Shown here: in pieces, positions 53,865-62,526 of the stretch
How positions within the stretch are numbered: position 1 is the first letter of the stretch
Layout of the letters: each line of letters starts with the position of its first letter
DNA from: Paenibacillus typhae
Lineage (GTDB): Bacteria > Bacillota > Bacilli > Paenibacillales > Paenibacillaceae
Length of the DNA: 64,000 bases
Direction: 5' to 3'
Assembly: GCF_900099765.1 (NCBI RefSeq)
Contig: NZ_FNDX01000014.1
Location: 48,283-112,282, forward strand
Notes under the pieces: generated by a model
What the model was told of the DNA's origin: nothing
Seen by the model: the letters and a program-made list of their open reading frames with translations, nothing else
Databases searched by the model: none
Position numbers and translations under genes: made by a program

Positions 53865-53888
53865 AGGTAAGTCTGAATAGTACCTATT

Positions 53889-53938
53889 GAAATAAAAGGG
53901 GACCGCAGGTGCTAAATCCTGCGGTTCTCTTTTATTTC
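53889..53938. terminator. Bidirectional-looking terminator after the xylanase gene
   Basis: GAAATAAAAGGGGACCGCAGG pairs with CCTGCGGTTCTCTTTTATTTC almost completely around an eight-base loop. Confidence 0.88.
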
Positions 53939-53989
53939 ATTGAAAAGCGACTATGGCGTATACTCCATTATTCTTAGGAAAAAACAGTG

Positions 53990-54018
53990 TTTCCAGTATC
54001 TGAGAGAGCCTGTATACT
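53990..54018 (+). promoter_or_regulatory. Promoter of the TIR two-gene islet
   Basis: TTTCCA (53990-53995), a 17-bp spacer and TATACT (54013-54018) form a plausible sigma-A promoter. GAGGAG at 54047-54052 is the ribosome site for the first gene. Confidence 0.55.
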
Positions 54019-54060
54019 TAATGTAGCTGGTGTAATTTTTCCTTATGAGGAGATAATGCA

Positions 54061-55080
54061 ATGACAATAAATAGAACCCCCCGGGCGTTTATCGGAAGTT
54101 CAAGGGAAGCGATCCCGTACGCTCGGGCTATTGCCGAAGGCATTGAAATGTATGTCGAGGTTAATGCCTGGTATGCCAATACTTTTCAAGCCAATGACTA
54201 CACCATGGAATCACTTGAACGAGAGCTTGATGCGAACGACTTCGGTATTTTCGTTTTTGCTGCTGAAGACGTAGCCGTGATTCGAAATCAAACATATTTT
54301 ATTACACGAGACAATACGTTGTTCGAAATGGGACTTTTTTGGGGGCGGCTTGGACGCAAGAGGGTATTTTGTATTATTCCGAATGAAGTTCCAACCGGTC
54401 AGGAGGGAGGGCCTACTTCCCTGCATTTACCTTCTGACCTGGAAGGCATTACTCTATTAAGATATATGGCTGATCATTCGAGAGGGCCGAGAAGTGCAAT
54501 AAGTACAGCTTGCGGAAGAATCTTGAATGCGGTTGCAGAAGAAGGGTTCTTTAAACAACGGCATGAGCTCTTTACTGAGATGAAATCGGGAATGGAAAGG
54601 AAAGACAGTGTCATTCAGTTGCTTTTGGAATATCTCCGAAATGTGACTCTTTCTGGCGGTGTGGAAGGCTATAACGCAGCGGCGGAAGCTGTCCGTAATT
54701 CCATCCTTCCTCCGGAAGGATTTCGAGTTACAGGGGCAGCAATTTGGACGCAGGTTGAGGATGAGTATATATCCCAGGTAGGTGGAAATGTTGGAAGGGG
54801 CCGACGATATCACTTATCAGAAAATGATGGTAAGTCACCAGATGAGGAGCAGATTTTCGTTTTGAAAGTATTTGGAACTAATAACTGGAAATTTTTTAAA
54901 CGGGAGCAGATTGCTCGAATAGGTGTCCTATGTTATGCTTTGAGTAAGAAACATGTTCTATCGGTTCACTTTTCGGGTAATCGTGAATTGAGTGATGAAC
55001 TGATGAAACAGGTTGTTGAAGTGAATCATGACCTATTGTTTACTACAAAAGGACTGGTTGGAGGGATTCGAAATGAATGA
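54061..55080 (+). CDS. TIR-like domain protein (Cap12/PF10137 type), putative NAD-degrading effector
   Basis: This 339-residue protein begins with a TIR-like nucleotide-binding domain (about residues 8-150). Conserved features are the loop FIGSSRE (10-16), the pattern ESLERELDANDFGIFVFAAEDV, the catalytic-glutamate segment TRDNTLFEMGLFWGRLGRKR (Glu89) and the LPSDLEGITLLRY end motif. These match TIR effectors of CBASS and Pycsar defence. Residues about 175-339 form a separate domain with no match I recognise; a GAF-like fold is possible. There is no membrane segment. Base composition is AT-richer than its neighbours, suggesting transfer. It shares an operon with an 88-residue gene it overlaps. 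NADase activity is inferred from family. Confidence 0.85.
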   Translation: MTINRTPRAFIGSSREAIPYARAIAEGIEMYVEVNAWYANTFQANDYTMESLERELDANDFGIFVFAAEDVAVIRNQTYFITRDNTLFEMGLFWGRLGRKRVFCIIPNEVPTGQEGGPTSLHLPSDLEGITLLRYMADHSRGPRSAISTACGRILNAVAEEGFFKQRHELFTEMKSGMERKDSVIQLLLEYLRNVTLSGGVEGYNAAAEAVRNSILPPEGFRVTGAAIWTQVEDEYISQVGGNVGRGRRYHLSENDGKSPDEEQIFVLKVFGTNNWKFFKREQIARIGVLCYALSKKHVLSVHFSGNRELSDELMKQVVEVNHDLLFTTKGLVGGIRNE

Positions 55081-55339
55081 ACATTCTCGGAAGGCAAAGA
55101 ACCGTCTGATCGGATCCGGTCACAGATCCATCATTGTGAGCAACGGTTTATTATCTAATACCAATAGAAGAGACTCGCGTACGGGAAGGTTTATAAATGT
55201 TCGTGCCAGATCAGCCTCTGGTGAATCGCTACAAGGCCAGCTGTATATAGGGCCTTCAGATGAAGGTACAGCAGATGTAAGATATGTTGAAGCAGTGGGC
55301 GGAAAGGTTTCTGAACGCAAGCCTTCTTTTATCCGCTAA
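55073..55339 (+). CDS. Small basic hypothetical protein paired with the TIR gene (88 aa)
   Basis: I do not recognise this protein. Its ATG overlaps the end of the TIR gene by eight bases and is preceded by GGAGGGA, so it should be translated with it. The N-terminal half is basic and Ser/Asn/Arg-rich (KAKNRLIGSGHRS, NTNRRDSRTGRFINVRARS); the C-terminal half could form beta strands (GQLYIGPSDEGTADVRYVEA). It has no signal peptide or membrane helix. It may regulate, recruit or neutralise the TIR protein, as partner genes in defence or toxin modules often do, but nothing in the sequence proves this. Confidence 0.7.
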   Translation: MNEHSRKAKNRLIGSGHRSIIVSNGLLSNTNRRDSRTGRFINVRARSASGESLQGQLYIGPSDEGTADVRYVEAVGGKVSERKPSFIR

Positions 55340-55371
55340 CAACATGAGGCAGCCTGCCCCAGAGCCAAACA

Positions 55372-55400
55372 TTGACACAATCCCCGCCGCTGGCTATACT
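55372..55400 (+). promoter_or_regulatory. Promoter of alaS leader
   Basis: TTGACA (55372-55377), a 17-bp spacer and TATACT (55395-55400), with the same spacing and hexamers as the tyrS promoter. Confidence 0.85.
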
Positions 55401-55429
55401 TGAAATGTTAAAATGCAAATCGGATAAAA

Positions 55430-55695
55430 CATTGATGAAATGAAGTACGCCGGAGCATGGCTCCCCCAGAGAACGGGTTCCGTTACGGATGAATCGTAAT
55501 GGCTGTGAGAACCCGGAAGACAGACCGGCGGAAAGCTGATTTCGGAGTGCGGGGAAATCCCGCCGGGGGCGCCCGTTAACAGCCGCGACAAGGCGATCGT
55601 CTGCAGGTGTCCGCGTGTTCATACACGGGTCAAGGCGATAACCAGGGTGGTACCGCGATAATCATCGTCCCTGAATTTATTCAGGGGCGTTTTTG
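55430..55695 (+). ncRNA. T-box riboswitch, alanine-specific
   Basis: The leader contains a Stem I region starting near GATGAAATGAAG, a putative specifier GCU (Ala, 55535-55537) in the context GCGGAAA-GCU that parallels the tyrosine leader, the full T-box AGGGTGGTACCGCG at 55644-55657 and an attenuator hairpin. Uncharged tRNA-Ala should promote readthrough into alaS. Confidence 0.9.
55666..55695 (+). terminator. T-box attenuator terminator upstream of alaS
   Basis: CGTCCCTGAA and TTCAGGGGCG form a stem around a short AT-rich loop, followed by TTTTT. Confidence 0.85.
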
Positions 55696-55748
55696 TGTAT
55701 TCCGGCGTAATGGCCGGATGCAGATTAATACTAAGACGGGGGCTGTAC

Positions 55749-58385
55749 ATGATGAAAGCAAGTGAAATCCGTTCCAAATGGCTGCAGTTTTTTGAGAGCA
55801 AAGGCCACAAAATCGAGCCAAGCGCATCGCTCGTTCCGCACAACGATCCATCCCTTTTGTGGATCAACGCCGGAATGGCCCCGCTGAAGGCATACTTTGA
55901 CGGACGCGAGATTCCTGAGAATCCGCGCCTGACCAACTCGCAGAAATGTATCCGTACCAATGACATCGAGAATGTCGGCAAAACGCGCCGCCACCATACG
56001 TTCTTTGAAATGCTCGGGAACTTCTCCATCGGCGATTATTTCAAGGAAGAGGCCATCACCTGGGCCTGGGAGTTCCTGACCGGCAAGGAGTGGATCGGCT
56101 TCGACGGCGACCGCATCTCGGTTACCGTGTACGCTGAGGACGAAGAGGCCTTCAAGCTGTGGAATGAAAAGGTAGGCCTGCCTGCTGAACGCATCATCAA
56201 GCTTGGCGACGAGAACTTCTGGGACATCGGCGAAGGCCCGTGCGGCCCTTGCTCGGAAATTTTCTATGACCGTGGCGAAGCCTACGGCAGTGACATGAGT
56301 GATCCGGAAATGTATCCGGGCGGTGAAAATGAACGCTGGCTGGAAGTGTGGAACCTCGTATTCTCCCAGTTCAACCACAACAAAGACGGCAGCTACACAC
56401 CGCTTCCCAACAAGAACATTGATACCGGTGCGGGCCTGGAGCGTCTGGCTTCCATCCTGCAGGATGTAGACTCCAACTTTGACACTGACCTGTTCCAGCC
56501 GGTGATCCAGAAGACTGCCGGCCTCGCCGGAGTGAAATACAAGGACAACCTGGAGCAGGATATCGCCCTGAAGGTCATTGCCGACCATATCCGTACTGTG
56601 ACTTTCGCAGTAGGCGACGGTGTGCTTCCTTCCAATGAAGGCCGCGGCTACATCATCCGCCGTCTGCTCCGCCGTGCAGTACGTTATGGCAAAACGCTGG
56701 GGCTCGACCGCCCGTTCCTGTATGAGCTGACCGAAACTGTCGGCGAGGTTATGGGCGTGTACTATCCTTCCGTTGTGGAGAACCGCGAATATATCGCCAA
56801 AATCATCCGCACGGAAGAGGAGCGTTTCCACGAAACGCTGTCCGACGGCCTGGCAATTCTGGGTGAAATTTCGGCAAAAGCCAAGGCTGACGGACTGAGC
56901 GTCATTGCCGGCGTCGATGCATTCAAGCTGTATGACACCTACGGCTTCCCGTTTGACCTGACAGAGGATTTTGCTTCCGAGCAGGGACTGACCGTGGACC
57001 GCGAAGGGTTCGATGCAGCGATGCAGGAGCAGCGCGACCGGGCCAGAGCAGCCCGCCAGGACAATGCCAGCATGAAAATCCAGGGCGGCGCCCTTGCCGA
57101 TCTGACGGTTAAAAGTGAATTTATTGGATATAATGACACGGTAGCAGAGTCCAAAATCCTCGCTATTGTTGTAGACGGCGAGCTTGTGGATTCTGTCAGC
57201 GAAGGCGCCGAGTGCCAGGTTGTGCTGGAGGCGACTCCTTTCTACGCTGAAAGCGGCGGCCAGGTCAGCGATACCGGTCTGCTGACAGGCGGCTCCGTTA
57301 CTGCAAAGGTAACAGGCCTGTTCAAGGCTCCACACGGACAGCATGTACATCTGGTGACCGTGGAAGCCGGAGAGCTGAAGACCGGTGAGAGCGTACGTGC
57401 GGAAGTTAACCGTGAAATACGCGAGGACATCGTGAAGAACCATACGGCGACTCACCTGCTGCATAAGGCGCTGAAGGAAGTGCTCGGCGGTCATGTTAAC
57501 CAGGCAGGGTCTCTGGTAGAAGGCGCACGCCTCCGTTTTGACTTCTCGCATTTCGGTGCCATTACACCGGAAGAGCTGAGCGATATTGAACACCGGGTGA
57601 ATGCGCAGATCTGGCGCGGCCTGGATGTGGTCATTGAGAACAAGCCGATTGACGAAGCCAAAGCTATGGGCGCAATGGCTCTCTTCGGCGAAAAATACGG
57701 CAACATCGTCCGGGTCGTACAGGTCGGCGATTACAGCCTTGAGCTGTGCGGCGGTATCCATGTCGGGAATACCTCGCAGATCGGAATCTTCAAGCTGGTC
57801 AGCGAGAGCGGTATCGGCTCCGGTGTACGCCGGATTGAGGCCGTGACCGGACGTTATGCTTACCAGTTCACCGAGAGCCAGCTTGATCTCCTGAAGCAGG
57901 CTGCAGGCTTGCTGAAATCCTCGCTGAATGACGTGCCTAAGCGGATTGAAGCACTGCATGCGCAGGTGCGCGAGGTATCCCGCGAGAACGAATCGCTGCA
58001 GTCGAAGCTGAGCGCAACCTTTGCCGCCGAGCTGACCGGCAGCGTGAAGACCGTAGGCGCCGGCACGCAGCTGCTGGCCGTAGCTGTTCAGGCAGGCAAC
58101 ATGGATGCACTGCGCTCCACGGCAGATGAGCTGAAGGTCAAGCTTCCGGATGCTATTCTGGTACTCGGCGCCGCGATGGACGACAAGGTGAACTTTGTAG
58201 TCTCCGTACCTCAGGCACTGGTCAAGCAGGGCTTCCATGCAGGCAAGCTGGTTAAGGAAGTTGCCGCAGTATGCGGAGGCGGAGGCGGCGGACGTCCGGA
58301 TATGGCGCAGGCCGGCGGCAAGGATGCTTCCAAGCTGTCCGAGGCACTTGCCAAAGCCGAGGAGCTCGTTGCTGCCCAGGCTTAA
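55749..58385 (+). CDS. alaS: Alanyl-tRNA synthetase
   Basis: This 878-residue cytoplasmic enzyme is the usual length. The class II catalytic domain starts at once ([20 protein letters not shown], then [20 protein letters not shown]), followed by the tRNA-recognition region, the editing domain with [11 protein letters not shown] and the metal cysteine in [12 protein letters not shown], and a C-terminal oligomerisation domain ending in a Gly-rich segment ([16 protein letters not shown]). GGGGG precedes two adjacent ATGs at 55749 and 55752; spacing slightly favours the second. Expression is controlled by the alanine T-box. It leads the conserved alaS-ireB-ruvX block. Confidence 0.97.
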   Translation: MMKASEIRSKWLQFFESKGHKIEPSASLVPHNDPSLLWINAGMAPLKAYFDGREIPENPRLTNSQKCIRTNDIENVGKTRRHHTFFEMLGNFSIGDYFKEEAITWAWEFLTGKEWIGFDGDRISVTVYAEDEEAFKLWNEKVGLPAERIIKLGDENFWDIGEGPCGPCSEIFYDRGEAYGSDMSDPEMYPGGENERWLEVWNLVFSQFNHNKDGSYTPLPNKNIDTGAGLERLASILQDVDSNFDTDLFQPVIQKTAGLAGVKYKDNLEQDIALKVIADHIRTVTFAVGDGVLPSNEGRGYIIRRLLRRAVRYGKTLGLDRPFLYELTETVGEVMGVYYPSVVENREYIAKIIRTEEERFHETLSDGLAILGEISAKAKADGLSVIAGVDAFKLYDTYGFPFDLTEDFASEQGLTVDREGFDAAMQEQRDRARAARQDNASMKIQGGALADLTVKSEFIGYNDTVAESKILAIVVDGELVDSVSEGAECQVVLEATPFYAESGGQVSDTGLLTGGSVTAKVTGLFKAPHGQHVHLVTVEAGELKTGESVRAEVNREIREDIVKNHTATHLLHKALKEVLGGHVNQAGSLVEGARLRFDFSHFGAITPEELSDIEHRVNAQIWRGLDVVIENKPIDEAKAMGAMALFGEKYGNIVRVVQVGDYSLELCGGIHVGNTSQIGIFKLVSESGIGSGVRRIEAVTGRYAYQFTESQLDLLKQAAGLLKSSLNDVPKRIEALHAQVREVSRENESLQSKLSATFAAELTGSVKTVGAGTQLLAVAVQAGNMDALRSTADELKVKLPDAILVLGAAMDDKVNFVVSVPQALVKQGFHAGKLVKEVAAVCGGGGGGRPDMAQAGGKDASKLSEALAKAEELVAAQA

Positions 58386-58713
58386 AGAGTGAAAATGGCT
58401 GTCTGCACAGACTGTTCCTTCATATAATGTGCCCAGCGGTACTGAGAGCTTCATATCAGTACCGCTGCTTTATTAATGAGGCTGGGTGGTGCATTTTAGC
58501 GAAAATTAGCCTTGTAGGCCGTTGTGCAATAGCTTGGAAACCAAAATTATCTATATTTTTGTAGATAAAATGCCAAAAAAAGCGTTATCTCGGATAGAGG
58601 ATTTCCAAGGCGGGGCATGAATATGTTATGATGAAGGCAGCAAGTGAGCTGTACAGCAGCAACTATGCGAAACCGCTCTCTGAGGGTGATTTTGCAGAAG
58701 GAAGGTGTCACAA
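58386..58713. other. Intergenic region between alaS and ireB
   Basis: AGCGGTACTGA (58435-58445) and TCAGTACCGCT (58456-58466) form a perfect 11-bp stem, followed by GCTTTATT; this is probably a weak terminator of alaS. The remainder is AT-rich and probably holds the ireB promoter, with a TATGAT-like hexamer near 58626. I see no gene. Confidence 0.5.
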
Positions 58714-58989
58714 ATGGACTCCATGGACAAAACGGTTAAATTCAATGTGAAGGGCGACGAAAAGGAAGCTTCTTCCCAGGAAATTCTGCTCGCCGTATAC
58801 GACGCGCTGGTGGAAAAAGAGTACCATCCGATCAACCAGATCGTAGGGTACTTACTTTCCGGAGATCCGGCTTACATTCCGCGCCACAACAATGCTAGAA
58901 GTTTGGTCCGGAGAAAAGAACGTGATGAGCTGATCGAGGAACTGGTCCGTTTCTACCTGGCCAATCACCGGGTGGATCAGCCGAGATGA
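58714..58989 (+). CDS. ireB: IreB family regulatory phosphoprotein (UPF0297, YrzL)
   Basis: This 91-residue protein shows the family pattern [29 protein letters not shown] and the conserved segment [20 protein letters not shown] then [16 protein letters not shown]. IreB proteins are substrates of the Ser/Thr kinase IreK/PrkC and affect cell-envelope stress responses. ATG 58714 follows AAGGAAGG. It overlaps ruvX by four bases, as in many Bacillota. Confidence 0.95.
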   Translation: MDSMDKTVKFNVKGDEKEASSQEILLAVYDALVEKEYHPINQIVGYLLSGDPAYIPRHNNARSLVRRKERDELIEELVRFYLANHRVDQPR

Positions 58990-59405
58990 TGAAGAAGCTT
59001 GGACTGGATTACGGCGACCGCAGAATCGGAGTCGCCACAAGTGATATTTTCGGGTGGACCGCCCAGGCTCTGGAGACCATTGAACGCCGCGGAAACGGTA
59101 ACGAGTTTGAACGTATCCGTGAGCTGGTCAAGGAGCATGAGATTGGAGAGATCGTGGTTGGCCTGCCGAAGAATATGAACGGCTCAGTTGGACCCCGCGG
59201 TGAAATCTGTATCGAATTTGCCGGTCAGCTGCGGGAGGAACTCGAAATACCCGTACACCTTTGGGATGAGCGTCTGACGACAGTGTCCGCCGAGCGGATG
59301 CTGATTGAAGGGGACGTCAGCCGGAAGAAACGCAAGGGGATTGTGGACAAAATGGCCGCAGCCCTGATTTTGCAAAATTTTTTGGATGCTAACAGTAAAA
59401 GGTGA
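58986..59405 (+). CDS. ruvX: RuvX (YqgF-type) Holliday junction resolvase-like protein
   Basis: This 139-residue protein has the RNase H-like fold signature [16 protein letters not shown] at its start, then [16 protein letters not shown] and [17 protein letters not shown], all family hallmarks. Members take part in pre-16S rRNA 5' end processing and may act on branched DNA. It is coupled to ireB by an ATGA overlap; ATG 58989 is an alternative start. yrzB follows after 13 bp. Confidence 0.95.
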   Translation: MMKKLGLDYGDRRIGVATSDIFGWTAQALETIERRGNGNEFERIRELVKEHEIGEIVVGLPKNMNGSVGPRGEICIEFAGQLREELEIPVHLWDERLTTVSAERMLIEGDVSRKKRKGIVDKMAAALILQNFLDANSKR

Positions 59406-59418
59406 GGGGTGCGCTATT

Positions 59419-59727
59419 ATGACAAACGAACAGATTGGCCACGAAGAAGAACCGGAAATTATCTATATTCCCGATGAGGAAGGTAATGAAGAGGAATTTG
59501 AGGTCATCATGAAGTTTGAAGTCGACGGTTCGGATGCAAAGTATATGATGGTGGTGCCGCTGGATTCCGAGGATGAGGATAGCGATGAAGTCTACGCATT
59601 CCGCTACGAGGAAGACGGGGACGACCTGCAGCTCTTTATGATCGAGAATGACGAAGAGTGGGCAATCGTTGAAGAGACCTTCAATACACTTGTAGACGAG
59701 CTTGACGGGGGAGCAGAGAATGACTGA
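59419..59727 (+). CDS. yrzB: DUF1292 family protein (UPF0473, YrzB)
   Basis: This 102-residue, very acidic protein has the DUF1292 pattern (IIYIPDEEGNEEEFEVIMKF, YMMVVPLDSEDEDSDEVYAF, then EWAIVEETFNTLVDE). Its function is unknown, but the order ireB-ruvX-yrzB is conserved. ATG 59419 follows GAGGGGTG; a longer in-frame version would start inside ruvX. It overlaps the next, related gene by eight bases. Confidence 0.93.
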   Translation: MTNEQIGHEEEPEIIYIPDEEGNEEEFEVIMKFEVDGSDAKYMMVVPLDSEDEDSDEVYAFRYEEDGDDLQLFMIENDEEWAIVEETFNTLVDELDGGAEND

Positions 59728-60028
59728 TTTTTCCGCAGAACAAGCGGTCTGGACATCTAAGCTCAAGGAAGCCTATGGAGAAACAGTAGAACTGGAAGAT
59801 GAGCAGGGCCGGTCTTCCGTTTACAATATTGTCGCCGAGTTTGAGGTCGGCGGCCGCGCGTATGCGGTACTGGCCGGTTCTGGCAGGGAAGCGGAGCAGG
59901 AGATTCTGCGGATTGTGGTTTCGCCTGACGGTGTGCCGGAGCTGGAGAGTATCGTTGACGATGAAGAGTGGGAAGATGTGTCCGAGCTGTACGATGAGCT
60001 GACTTTTCCTGCAGAAGATACGGAATAA
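59720..60028 (+). CDS. Second YrzB-like acidic protein (DUF1292-like)
   Basis: This 102-residue protein has the same length and layout as YrzB before it: an acidic strand region (ETVELEDEQGRSSVYNIVAE), AYAVLAGSG in place of YMMVVPLD, and a C-terminal EWEDVSELYDEL. It therefore looks like a diverged tandem duplicate. GGGGGAG precedes ATG 59720, and the overlap with yrzB implies coupled translation. A terminator follows. No function is known. Confidence 0.82.
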   Translation: MTDFSAEQAVWTSKLKEAYGETVELEDEQGRSSVYNIVAEFEVGGRAYAVLAGSGREAEQEILRIVVSPDGVPELESIVDDEEWEDVSELYDELTFPAEDTE

Positions 60029-60069
60029 AGACTGTTCACGAATATGCAATATCTATGCTGGGGCAAGGA

Positions 60070-60099
60070 AGAGGGCGGATTTATTTCCGCGCTCTTTTT
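60070..60099 (+). terminator. Terminator of the ireB-ruvX-yrzB operon
   Basis: AGAGGGCGGA pairs with TTCCGCGCTCT around a short loop, with one mismatch, followed by TTTTT. Confidence 0.8.
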
Positions 60100-60153
60100 G
60101 CTTGATAGGACTGTAAAAATGGTGTTGAATGAAAGTCTCACAAAAAATATATG

Positions 60154-60182
60154 TTGAATTTAAGATAATACAATTCTATACT
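60154..60182 (+). promoter_or_regulatory. Promoter of mltG
   Basis: TTGAAT (60154-60159), a 17-bp spacer and TATACT (60177-60182). It lies downstream of the longest in-frame ATG at 60129 and so supports the TTG start at 60210. Confidence 0.75.
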
Positions 60183-60209
60183 ATATTGTTGGAAAGTGAG
60201 GAGTTCCAT

Positions 60210-61259
60210 TTGAAAGCAGCAATCCGCGCCGTGCTGATTATAGTCCTTGTGATGGTCTTGGCAGCCGGGGGAGGCGCATGGTATGTCTGGAATGGAATGC
60301 AGCCGGTGGAGCCTGCGGGGCCGCCCGTTACGTTTACGATAGAGAAGGGAATGGGCAGCTCGGAAATTGCAGATCTGCTCGAAGAGAACGGTATTATCCG
60401 TAACGCTTTATTTTTCAAAGGTTATCTGAAGTGGGTTAAGGAAGGGTCAGGCTTTATGGCGGGTACATATACCGCAAGCCCGGGAGATACCTACGACAAT
60501 CTGATTGCCCGGCTGAATGCGGGAGATGTCGTGAAGGAGGAGACGGTGGTCTTCACCATTCCGGAAGGGTATACGGCAAAGCAGGTGGCCGGAAAGCTGG
60601 CTGAGGCATGGGGGCAGAAGCCTGAGGTTTTTCTTGAAATTATAGATTCCGGAGCGGGACTCGCTGCAGTTGACAGGCTGGAGATTCCTGCGGGCGGAGG
60701 TGTGCTGCACCGTCTTGAAGGGTACTTGTTCCCTGAAACCTACGAGCTGCTCAAGGACAGCACGCCCCAGGACGTTGTCGAAGCGCTGCTGGAGCAGCTG
60801 GAGAAGAAGCTGGACAGCATTCCGGACTGGAAAAATCAGCTGGCCGAGCGGAAAATGTCCCTGCATGAGCTGCTGACTGTGGCTTCGCTGGTGGAACGTG
60901 AGGTTGTCGTCGACGATGAGCGGCCGCTGGTAGCCGGCGTTATTTATAACAGGCTGAACAAGGGCCAAAACCTGGAGATCGATGCTACGGTCCAGTATCT
61001 GCTGGACAAGCAAAAGGAACGGCTGCTGTACAAGGACCTGGAAGTGGAGAGCCCGTATAACACGTACAGAAATGCCGGCCTCCCGCCGGGGCCGATTGCA
61101 AGTCCCGGTCTGGCGTCGATTCAGGCGGCGCTTGCGCCTGAGGCATCGGAATATTATTTCTACGTGACCAAAAAAGACGGCACGCAGGGCCATCTGTTCG
61201 GTAAAACGTACGAGGAACATTTAGCCAATATCAAAAAAAGTGAACAAAATTCGCCGTAA
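60210..61259 (+). CDS. mltG: Endolytic murein transglycosylase MltG
   Basis: This 349-residue protein has one N-terminal membrane helix (AAIRAVLIIVLVMVLAAGGG), a LysM-like region (VTFTIEKGMGSSEIADLLEE) and a YceG catalytic domain with the glutamates Glu229 and Glu231 in ASLVEREVV, followed by VAGVIYNRLNKGQNLEIDAT and GLPPGPIASPGLASI. It cleaves nascent peptidoglycan glycan strands outside the membrane. GTGAGGAG six bases upstream and the promoter at 60154 set a TTG start at 60210. The U32 peptidase gene follows after 57 bp. Confidence 0.95.
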   Translation: MKAAIRAVLIIVLVMVLAAGGGAWYVWNGMQPVEPAGPPVTFTIEKGMGSSEIADLLEENGIIRNALFFKGYLKWVKEGSGFMAGTYTASPGDTYDNLIARLNAGDVVKEETVVFTIPEGYTAKQVAGKLAEAWGQKPEVFLEIIDSGAGLAAVDRLEIPAGGGVLHRLEGYLFPETYELLKDSTPQDVVEALLEQLEKKLDSIPDWKNQLAERKMSLHELLTVASLVEREVVVDDERPLVAGVIYNRLNKGQNLEIDATVQYLLDKQKERLLYKDLEVESPYNTYRNAGLPPGPIASPGLASIQAALAPEASEYYFYVTKKDGTQGHLFGKTYEEHLANIKKSEQNSP

Positions 61260-61316
61260 CCTATTAAAATAGAGATTACTGCGGTTTGATGTGCCGCAAG
61301 GGCAGGAGGATGCAAC

Positions 61317-62249
61317 ATGATGAACAAACCGGAGCTGCTGGTTACAGCAGCATCCCTGGAGGAAGCGCGTGCGCTTCTGAATGCAGGCGCTGACGCGCTG
61401 CTCATCGGAGACGACCGTTTCGGGATGCGGCTGGCCGGCCATTTTACGCTGGAGGATACAGCAGCTGTAATCGAACTGGCCCACAGCATGGGCCGCAAGG
61501 TATATGCGGGCCTGGGCGGACTGATGTCCAACCGGCTGCTGGATGAGCTTCCGGCATACGTTAAGGCAATCGGCCAGCTCGGCATCGACGGAATCGAATT
61601 CGGAGATCCTGCGGTGCTGTACGCCGTGAAGTCCGAAGCGCCGGAGCTGAGGCTGCACTGGAATGCCGAGATGACCTCGACCAATTACTATACGGCCAAC
61701 TATTGGGGCCGCAAAGGGGCTTCGCGTGTCGTGCTGGCCCGTGAGCTGAATATGGATGAAATCACCGAAATGGTGCCGCTGCTTGAGGTGGAAGCCCAGG
61801 TGCAGGTACACGGGATGACCAATATTTATCATTCCAAACGCGGACTGGTAGCCAGCTATATGGCACACCAGGGACGCCCGGTAGAAGATGGTAATCTGGG
61901 TAAGGACCGCGGCCTGTTCCTGATTGAGGCAGAGCGCCAGGAAGAGAAGTTCCCGATCTACGAGGATATCAACGGAACGCACATTATGAGCTCCGATGAT
62001 GTCTGCATTCTTGAGGATCTGCATATCCTGCTTGCTGCCGGGGTGCATAGCCTGAAGATTGAAGGCCTTCTCAAGCCGGTTGCCTATAATGTGGTTGTTG
62101 TAAAAGCATTCCGACATGCGGTTGACCTGTATTTCCAGGACCCGCAGGCGTATGAGTTTGATGAGTCCTGGATGGATGGCATCCGTGCGCTGCAGGACCC
62201 TGAGCGTGATCTGTCGTTCGGCTTCTTCTACAAAGAACAAGTCTATTAA
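61317..62249 (+). CDS. trhP1: Peptidase U32 family protein, TrhP1/YrrN-like
   Basis: This 310-residue protein is a U32 family member: ELLVTAASLEEARALLNAGA at the start, LHWNAEMTSTNYYTANYWG, SRVVLARELNMDEI and GVHSLKIEGLLKPVAYN. In Bacillus the two adjacent U32 proteins (YrrN and YrrO, TrhP1/TrhP2) are needed for 5-hydroxyuridine formation at tRNA position 34 rather than acting as proteases. AGGAGG precedes ATG 61317, with ATG 61320 adjacent. Unlike the second U32 protein it lacks the cysteine cluster. Confidence 0.88.
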   Translation: MMNKPELLVTAASLEEARALLNAGADALLIGDDRFGMRLAGHFTLEDTAAVIELAHSMGRKVYAGLGGLMSNRLLDELPAYVKAIGQLGIDGIEFGDPAVLYAVKSEAPELRLHWNAEMTSTNYYTANYWGRKGASRVVLARELNMDEITEMVPLLEVEAQVQVHGMTNIYHSKRGLVASYMAHQGRPVEDGNLGKDRGLFLIEAERQEEKFPIYEDINGTHIMSSDDVCILEDLHILLAAGVHSLKIEGLLKPVAYNVVVVKAFRHAVDLYFQDPQAYEFDESWMDGIRALQDPERDLSFGFFYKEQVY

Positions 62250-62325
62250 TTAATCTTTTTGGAAATAAAATAAGGCAATGATTCAGCCTCTTAAATAAGG
62301 TTTGAACCATTAACTTTCAGGTGTA

Positions 62326-62460
62326 GCGGCGGAAGGGAAGTTTGGAACTGTAGGAGCGATAGCGCCCGCCTTTATGTTTGGATTTCTACCGCGGCAGCGG
62401 ATTAAAATCAGGAAATCGAAACATAACAGCGGCCGGAAGTCCAAACATTCCCTGCAGCTG
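62326..62460. repeat. Dispersed structured repeat, copy at 62.3 kb
   Basis: The arms TATGTTTGGATTTC (62373-62386) and GAAATCGAAACATA (62412-62425) pair with one mismatch, around the inner hairpin ACCGC/GCGG (62388-62400). Outer parts GGGAAGTTTGGA and TCCAAACATTCCC also pair. It is related to the copy at 22947, and separates the two U32 genes. Confidence 0.8.
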
Positions 62461-62526
62461 CGTACAACACCGTGAAGCGGGGGTTAAGCTTTTTTAACAG
62501 CTGAAGATATGGAGGGGAGAACATCA

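Noticed and set aside
54061..55339. A complete CBASS or Pycsar operon around the TIR gene
   Set aside because: No CD-NTase, cyclase, Cap2/Cap3 or other known defence gene lies on either side; neighbours are a xylanase and alaS.
55731..58454. A 907-codon open frame on the minus strand opposite alaS
   Set aside because: The plus strand encodes a clear full-length alanyl-tRNA synthetase. The antisense frame has no ribosome site or family motif and is a by-product of biased codon use.
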